Source: AC-37 sp036389295
GTDB lineage: Bacteria > Actinomycetota > Thermoleophilia > Solirubrobacterales > Thermoleophilaceae
Length of the DNA: 64,000 nt
Assembly (NCBI GenBank): GCA_036389295.1
Contig: DASVQB010000051.1
Span: forward strand, 41,575 to 105,574
Direction of reading: 5' to 3'
Made by a program: the position numbers and the translations under genes. The notes beneath the pieces are model-generated. The model was given only the letters and a program-made list of their open reading frames with translations, had not been told where the DNA came from and made no database searches. Below are positions 59,892 to 64,000 of this stretch, piece after piece. Every line of letters starts with the position of its first letter. Positions within the stretch are counted from its first letter, which is position 1.

Positions 59892-62813
59892 GTGCCGCTC
59901 ACGCTGGTCACAGGCCCCGCGAACTCCGGCAAGGCGGGGGTCGTGCTCGGCGCCTACCGCGCCGCGCTCGACCGCCAGCCGATCCTCGTCGTGCCCGCCT
60001 TCCGCGACGTCGAGCACTCGCGGCGCGAGCTGGCGGCGCACGGGGCGGTGTTCGGCACCCGCGTCGTGCGCTTCGCCTGGCTGCTCGACGACGTCGCCGA
60101 GCGCTGCGGCTCGGAGGCGCTCGGCGCGCGCCGGGCCACCCGGCTCCAGCGCCGCCTGATCGTCGAGCACGCGATCCGCACGGCGGGCCTGACGGTGCTC
60201 GCGCGGCCCGCGTCGCGCCCCGGCTTCGCGCGCGCGGCGACGCGCTTCGTCGCCGAGCTCGAGCGCTCGACGGTCGAGCCGCAGCGGCTCGCCCAGGCGC
60301 TCGCGAGGTGGGCCGGCGACGGCCCGCGGGCGGCGTTCGCGAGCGAGCTGGCCGCGCTCTACCGCTCCTACCGGTCGGCGCTCGACGCGGCCGGCCTGGT
60401 CGACGACGAGCTCTACGCCTGGCGCGCGCTCGACGCGCTGCGGGCGCGGCCGGAGGCCTGGGGGCCGACGCCCGTCTTCGTGTACGGGTTCGACGACTTC
60501 ACGCCGATCGAGCTCGCGCTGATCGAGACGCTGGCCGGCGAGGCGGGCGCGGAGGTCCACGTCTCGCTGCCGTACGAGGAGGGGCGCGACGCGTTCGAGG
60601 CGATCGAGCCGCTCCACCGCCGGCTCGCGGCCGTCGCGGCCGAGCGGGTCGTGCGGCCGGCCTCCGACGAGCACTACGACGCGACGGCGCGCGAGGCGCT
60701 GCACCGCGTCGAGCGGCTCCTGTTCGAGCCCGACGGCGCCGCGGCGGACCCGGCCGGCGCGATCCGCCTGCTGGCCTCCGGCGGCGAGCGCGCCGAGGTC
60801 GAGCTGGTCGCCGCCGAGGTGCTCGACGTGCTCCGCGCGGGGACCCCGCCCGGCGAGGTGGCGGTCGTCCTCCGCGACGTCGCCCCCTACGCCTCCCTGG
60901 TCGAGCAGGTGCTCGGCGCGTACGGGATCCCGTACTCGCTCTCGCGCTCGGTCCCGCTCGCCCACACCGGCCTCGGCCGCGGCGCCCTCGCGCTGCTGCG
61001 CTGCGCTCGCGGCGAGGGCAGCGCCGACGACCTGCTCACCTACCTCCGGACGGCGGGCAAGCTCGACGAGCCGCAGCTCGCGGACCGGCTGGAGAGCGAG
61101 GTCCGCCGCGCCGGCGTTCGGACCGCCGCGGGGGCGCGCGAGCTGTGGGAGGCGGAGCGCTGGGCGCTCGACGAGATCGACCGCCTCGCGCGCGCGCGCG
61201 GGACCGCGGGGCTCGCCGCGGCGCTCGACGCCGAGGTCGAGCGGCTCTTCGCCCGCCCCTACCGGCGGCAGGCGCACGTCTTCGAGGGGGCCGAGCGCGA
61301 GGACCCCGCCGCGCGGGAGGCGCTGCGCGGGGCGCTCGCGGACGTCCGGCGGCTGGCCGAGGCGGACGCCCGGCTCGCCCCGCCCCCGGAGGGGCTCGGC
61401 GACCTCCTGGCCTCGATCCCCGTGCGCGGCGGCGCCGAGCCGACCCCCGACCGCGTCCAGGTCGCCCGGCCCGAGGACGTGCGCGCCCGCCGGTTCCAGG
61501 TGGTGATCGCCTGCGGCCTCCAGGAGGGCGAGTTCCCGCGCCCGGCCCGGCCCGAGCCGTTCCTCTCCGACGACGACCGGCGCGACCTCGCCCGCACGAC
61601 GGGCCTCGTGCTTCCAACACGCGACGACCGGCCCGCGCGCGAGCGCTACCTGTTCTACGTCACGGCCTCGCGCGCCGAGCGGTCGCTCGCGCTCAGCTTC
61701 AGGGAGACCGACGAGGAGGGCTCGCCCCAGGTGCGGTCGTTCCTCGTCGACGACGTCTGCGCCCTGTTCGGCGACGCGCTCGACCGCCCCGCCGCCTCGC
61801 GGCCGCTGTCGGAGGTCGCCTGGCCGCCGGAGCGCGCGCCGACCGAGGTCGAGTGGGAGCGGGCCGCCGCGCTGGCCGGGCCGCGCCGTGCGCCGCCCGC
61901 GCCCGAGCGGCTCGAGTCCGAGGAGGTGCTGGCGAGCCTCGCGGCGCGCGACCGCCTGTCGGCCGCCGCCCTGGAGGCGTACGCGGACTGCCCGGTGAAG
62001 TGGCTGGTCGACCGGCTGCTCGACCCCGAGGCCCTCGAGCCCGATCCCGAGCCGATGGTCCGCGGCCGCTACGCGCACGCGGTGCTCGAGCTGACCTACC
62101 GGCGGCTCGCCGAGCGGACCGGATCGCGGCGAGTCTCGCACGACAACCTCGCCGAGGCCGAGCGGATCCTGATCGAGGCGCTGCGCGAGCGCGAGGGCGA
62201 GTTCCGGATCTCCCCGAGCGCCACCCGGGTGCGCGCCGCGGTCCGCCGGCTGGAGGTCGACCTCCTCCGCCACCTGCGAGCCGAGGCCGAGGCCGGCGGC
62301 GAGTTCGAGCCGGCCGAGCTGGAGCTCGAGTTCGGGATGGAGGGGTCGCTGGTGCCGCCGCTGGCGGTCGGGGACGGGCTGGCCGTGCGCGGGCGCATCG
62401 ACCGCGTCGACACCTGGGACGGCTACGCGCTCGTGCGCGACTACAAGGGCGGCCGGCGCGCGGACGGCGTCGCGAAGTGGGACGAGCGCAACCGGCTCCA
62501 GGTGGCGCTCTACATGCTCGCCGTCCGCGACGTGCTCGGCCTGCGGCCGGCCGGCGGCGTGTACGTGCCGCTCGCCGGCGACCACCGGCCGCGCGGGCTG
62601 CTCCTGGAGGACGTGCGCGACCGGCTCGGCGGCGGGCTCTCGAACCCGGACTTCGCGACCGAGGAGCGGGTCGAGGAGGAGCTCGACCGGGCGCGCGAGC
62701 GGGTGCTCGAGCTGGCCGGCCGGATGCGCTCCGGCGAGGTCCGGCCGTGCCCGGAGAGCTGCGCCTGGAACGGCGGCTGCTCGTATCCGTCGATCTGCCG
62801 GGTGGAGCGGTGA
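59892..62813 (+). CDS. addB: AddB-like helicase-nuclease subunit
   Basis: 973 residues from GTG 59892. Walker-A-like TGPANSGKA at the N-terminus, then an inactivated helicase-like region. The C-terminal RecB-type PD-(D/E)XK nuclease is visible as AVRGRIDRVDTWDG, LVRDYKGGRRADG (nuclease Asp-Lys) and LQVALYMLAVRDVL. Four cysteines (one in YADCPVKW, three in CPESCAWNGGCSYPSICRVE) form the expected iron-sulphur staple. With addA it processes double-strand breaks for recombination. TAGATT lies eight bases before the GTG. The stop overlaps addA (GTGA). Confidence 0.88.
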   Translation: MPLTLVTGPANSGKAGVVLGAYRAALDRQPILVVPAFRDVEHSRRELAAHGAVFGTRVVRFAWLLDDVAERCGSEALGARRATRLQRRLIVEHAIRTAGLTVLARPASRPGFARAATRFVAELERSTVEPQRLAQALARWAGDGPRAAFASELAALYRSYRSALDAAGLVDDELYAWRALDALRARPEAWGPTPVFVYGFDDFTPIELALIETLAGEAGAEVHVSLPYEEGRDAFEAIEPLHRRLAAVAAERVVRPASDEHYDATAREALHRVERLLFEPDGAAADPAGAIRLLASGGERAEVELVAAEVLDVLRAGTPPGEVAVVLRDVAPYASLVEQVLGAYGIPYSLSRSVPLAHTGLGRGALALLRCARGEGSADDLLTYLRTAGKLDEPQLADRLESEVRRAGVRTAAGARELWEAERWALDEIDRLARARGTAGLAAALDAEVERLFARPYRRQAHVFEGAEREDPAAREALRGALADVRRLAEADARLAPPPEGLGDLLASIPVRGGAEPTPDRVQVARPEDVRARRFQVVIACGLQEGEFPRPARPEPFLSDDDRRDLARTTGLVLPTRDDRPARERYLFYVTASRAERSLALSFRETDEEGSPQVRSFLVDDVCALFGDALDRPAASRPLSEVAWPPERAPTEVEWERAAALAGPRRAPPAPERLESEEVLASLAARDRLSAAALEAYADCPVKWLVDRLLDPEALEPDPEPMVRGRYAHAVLELTYRRLAERTGSRRVSHDNLAEAERILIEALREREGEFRISPSATRVRAAVRRLEVDLLRHLRAEAEAGGEFEPAELELEFGMEGSLVPPLAVGDGLAVRGRIDRVDTWDGYALVRDYKGGRRADGVAKWDERNRLQVALYMLAVRDVLGLRPAGGVYVPLAGDHRPRGLLLEDVRDRLGGGLSNPDFATEERVEEELDRARERVLELAGRMRSGEVRPCPESCAWNGGCSYPSICRVER

Positions 62814-64000
62814 GCGCGGCGGTGGCCCCGCTCACCCCCGAGCAGCGCGAGGCCGTCGAGCGCCGCGACGGGCCGCTGCTCGTCCGCGCCGGCGCCGGCA
62901 GCGGCAAGACCCGCGTGCTCGTCGAGCGGTTCGTCGCGGCGGTGCGCGAGGACGGCGTGCCGGCCGACCGGATCCTCGCCGTGACCTTCACCGAGAAGGC
63001 GGCCGCCGAGATGCGCTCGCGCGTGCGCGCGCGCCTGGTCGAGGAGGGCGACCGCGAGGCGGCGCGGGCGGCCGAGTCCGCCGCGATCGCGACGATCCAC
63101 GGCTTCTGCGCGCGGCTCCTGCGGGCGAGCGCGCTGGCGGCGGGGCTCGACCCCGACTTCCGCGTGCTCGACGAGACCGAGGCCGCCCGCGTGGCGCTCG
63201 ACGCGTTCGACGGGGCGCTCGAGGAGTTCCTGGCGAGCGCGGCGGCGGGCGACCGGCTCGACCTCGCGGCCGCCTACGGGCCGGACCGCCTGCGGACGAT
63301 GGTCGTGGCGGTGCACGGCCGGCTCCGCAGCCGCGGCGAGAGCGAGCCGTCGCTGCCGCCGGTGGCGGCTCCCCGGGCGGGCGAGGAGCGCGAGCGGCTC
63401 GCGCGGGCGGTCGCGGCGGCGGCCGCCGAGCTGGCCGCCGGCGGGCGGAGCGGGGCGGCGGTCGAGCGGGCGGCCGGCACGCTCGAGCGCTGCGACCGCC
63501 TGCTCGGGCGGCTGCCCGCCGGCGAGCTCGCGGAGCCGGACGACCTGGCCGCGCTCGAGGTGAAGGCCGGGAACGCCGCTGCCCTGAAGACCCCGGCGTT
63601 CGAGGAGCTGCGCGAGGCGCACGCCGCTTACCTGACCCTGTGCGAGGCCGCCCGGGCCGCGGCCCACCACGCGATGCTCGCGCGGCTGCTCGAGCTGTTC
63701 GGCGCCCGCTACGCGGCGCTCAAGGAGGAGCGCTCGGCGCTCGACTTCGAGGATCTCGAGCTGCTCGCGCGCGACCTCCTCGCCGCCGGCGGGCTCGGCG
63801 AGGCCTACCGCAGCCGCTTCGAGCTCGTCATGGTCGACGAGTTCCAGGACACGAACCGCCTGCAGTGCGAGCTGCTCGACCTCGTGGCGCGCGAGGGTCG
63901 CAGCAACCTCTTCACGGTCGGCGACGAGCTGCAGTCGATCTACGGGTTCCGCGGTGCGGACCTGGAGGTCTTCCGCGAATGGCGCCAGGCGGCGGAGGCC
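62810..64000 (+). CDS. addA: AddA-like UvrD/RecB helicase-nuclease, 3' end outside window
   Basis: The frame runs from GTG 62810 to the window end (397 codons, no stop). RAGAGSGKTRVLVERF is the Walker A (motif I), LAVTFTEKAAAEMRSRV is motif Ia, ATIHGFCARLL follows, and VDEFQDTNRLQCEL is motif II; GDELQSIYGFRGADLEVF is motif III. This is the AddA/RecB superfamily 1A helicase. The C-terminal helicase motifs and nuclease domain lie beyond the window. Coupled to addB by a GTGA overlap, the usual addB-addA order. Confidence 0.9.
   Translation, partial: MSAAVAPLTPEQREAVERRDGPLLVRAGAGSGKTRVLVERFVAAVREDGVPADRILAVTFTEKAAAEMRSRVRARLVEEGDREAARAAESAAIATIHGFCARLLRASALAAGLDPDFRVLDETEAARVALDAFDGALEEFLASAAAGDRLDLAAAYGPDRLRTMVVAVHGRLRSRGESEPSLPPVAAPRAGEERERLARAVAAAAAELAAGGRSGAAVERAAGTLERCDRLLGRLPAGELAEPDDLAALEVKAGNAAALKTPAFEELREAHAAYLTLCEAARAAAHHAMLARLLELFGARYAALKEERSALDFEDLELLARDLLAAGGLGEAYRSRFELVMVDEFQDTNRLQCELLDLVAREGRSNLFTVGDELQSIYGFRGADLEVFREWRQAAEA

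Noticed and set aside
59877..62585. Long minus-strand frame opposite addB
   Set aside because: Shadow of addB; no recognisable family, while addB shows nuclease and cysteine motifs.

Overview
The window is very high-GC DNA with the codon bias, dense GTG starts, many start codons preceded by a TAnnnT box instead of a ribosome-binding site, and protein families (secreted 'VDP'-type cell-surface proteins, PspAA/PspAB, MarP-like protease, lysyl-oxidase-like proteins) of an actinobacterium. The long secreted proteins around 21-25 kb and 51-56 kb look most like those of Thermoleophilia/Solirubrobacterales; this is a judgement from family resemblance, not a search.

Left part (1-26 kb). After the 3' part of a Vps62-like secreted protein and a small membrane protein comes a leftward operon of about 16 kb (18327 down to 2304). 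It encodes a contractile injection machine: tail sheath, a candidate tube, small baseplate proteins, a VgrG/gp5-like spike, gp25-like protein, baseplate J-like protein, a large baseplate protein, a repeat-built fibre, and poorly known distal proteins. Its promoter-proximal genes form a phage-type lysis cassette: M15 peptidase, holin-like protein, GH19 muramidase. A BTAD/SARP-like activator is divergent from the operon. No capsid, packaging, tape-measure or AAA+ ATPase gene is visible in the window. A 37-bp direct repeat (36/37 identical) sits left of the operon and again at the 3' end of an intact methyltransferase gene 24 kb away. This is the layout expected of an element integrated at a gene's 3' end, although no integrase is visible. 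Between the activator and the right repeat lie a truncated GH25/DUF1906-like gene, an M19 dipeptidase and three exported or surface proteins.

Middle part (26-45 kb) is ordinary chromosome: methyltransferase operon, a lipoprotein with a CWB2-like pattern, acyl-CoA dehydrogenase behind a TetR-type palindrome, a CtaG-like oxidase assembly protein, a phage-shock module (pspA-pspAA convergent with htpX-pspAB), M23 peptidase, lgt, two unknown membrane proteins, an alpha/beta hydrolase, the threonine operon hom-thrC-thrB with overlapping stop/start codons (thrC probably starts at CTG), a lipoprotein, ParA-like ATPase, FHA protein, zinc-ribbon protein, SRPBCC protein and a lipoprotein ending at a strong hairpin.

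Right part (45-64 kb): penicillin-binding transpeptidase, MarP-like serine protease, lysyl-oxidase-like protein, type IA topoisomerase, secreted glycosidase, polytopic membrane protein, PKD/GYGGP-repeat surface protein, metallophosphoesterase, zinc-motif protein, CGNR regulator divergent from a small gene pair including a cupin, then addB and the 5' part of addA (DNA break repair), which runs off the window. No rRNA, tRNA or CRISPR was seen.
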